Assembly: GCA_945907105.1 (NCBI GenBank)
Contig: CAMDSB010000024.1
Location: 1-17,394 of the forward strand
DNA length: 17,394 nt
Direction: 5' to 3'
Source: Rickettsia typhi
GTDB lineage: Bacteria; Pseudomonadota; Alphaproteobacteria; Rickettsiales; Rickettsiaceae
Shown: in pieces, positions 17,254-17,394 of the stretch
Position numbering within the stretch: the stretch's first letter is position 1
Layout: each line of letters opens with the position of its first letter
Notes under the pieces: generated by a model
What the model was told of the DNA's origin: nothing
The model's input: only the letters and a program-made list of their open reading frames with translations
Database searches by the model: none
Position numbers and translations under genes: made by a program

Positions 17254-17394
17254 TTAAAAATTGACCCTAGTTTGTATAGAACCAGCATGTGAATAATATT
17301 TCTTACCTAATGCTAGATCATACCCAACACTGAGATCAAAACTTTGTATTTTTGATATTTTCACCGAAGTCCCAATTTTATAAAGTGTTTTGGA
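17254..17394 (-). CDS. C-terminal end of an outer-membrane beta-barrel protein, probably an autotransporter (partial)
   Basis: Reading the minus strand from the window edge gives 46 codons and then TAA. The peptide has alternating polar and hydrophobic residues (KISKIQSFDLSVGYDLAL), then a turn (GKKYYSHAG) and a last strand ending SIQTRVNF. A final beta-strand with hydrophobic residues at alternating positions and C-terminal Phe is the recognised Bam-complex signal of outer-membrane proteins. The layout of a GYDL strand, a Lys/Tyr turn and a closing RVNF strand resembles the ends of rickettsial Sca/Omp autotransporters (PF03797). The start and passenger lie outside the window, so the family member cannot be named. 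It points the same way as ugd but is separated from it by 181 bp. Confidence 0.7.
   Translation of the reverse strand, partial: SKTLYKIGTSVKISKIQSFDLSVGYDLALGKKYYSHAGSIQTRVNF

Noticed and set aside
1..17394. A defence, toxin-antitoxin, CRISPR or other novel multi-gene system
   Set aside because: All full-length genes belong to well-known housekeeping or envelope families, and no repeat array, transposase, integrase or cluster of unknown genes is visible.

Overview
The window is an AT-rich (roughly one third G+C by eye) bacterial chromosome segment packed with housekeeping genes. Gene content, short protein lengths and several family details fit an alphaproteobacterium of the order Rickettsiales, most likely family Rickettsiaceae. 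These details include the lepB-rnc-era cluster, a Mg-type porphobilinogen synthase, two SCO/envelope themes, ugd next to dnaE, and an autotransporter-like C-terminus. The genus cannot be fixed from the sequence alone; SecA and LepB look related to, but not identical with, the Rickettsia proteins I remember.

Layout. 96-5207 (+): secA, a class I glutamine-amidotransferase-like gene, hemB and a SCO1/SenC copper chaperone, tightly spaced and probably co-transcribed in part (secA/GATase gap 4 bp, hemB/SCO1 gap 2 bp). 5318-7686 (-): the operon lepB-rnc-era, with a 4-bp ATGA overlap between lepB and rnc and a 3-bp gap between rnc and era. 7776-8540 (+): an AmpD-type peptidoglycan amidase with a peptidoglycan-binding tail, divergent from lepB. 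8702-10519 (+): rpsB-tsf, preceded by a structured 5' leader. 10725-12262 (+): an ABC-2 polysaccharide exporter pair (Wzm/Wzt type) overlapping by ATGA. 12320-17072 (-): ugd followed by dnaE, overlapping by 11 bp. 17254-17394 (-): the last 46 codons of a gene that runs off the window, reading as the end of an outer-membrane beta-barrel, probably an autotransporter.

Together the genes cover protein export (SecA, LepB), ribosome biogenesis and translation (Era, RNase III, S2, EF-Ts), haem and cytochrome oxidase assembly (HemB, SCO1), replication (DnaE) and the cell envelope (AmpD-like amidase, Wzm/Wzt, Ugd, the beta-barrel). I saw no insertion sequence, prophage, CRISPR array, tRNA or rRNA.

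I do not see an undescribed multi-gene system. The points most worth a second look are small: the folded leader before rpsB, the inverted repeat and small open frame between tsf and wzm, an Asn in place of a conserved acidic residue of RNase III, the coupling of ugd to dnaE, an altered His motif in the GATase-like protein, and the truncated beta-barrel gene at the right edge.
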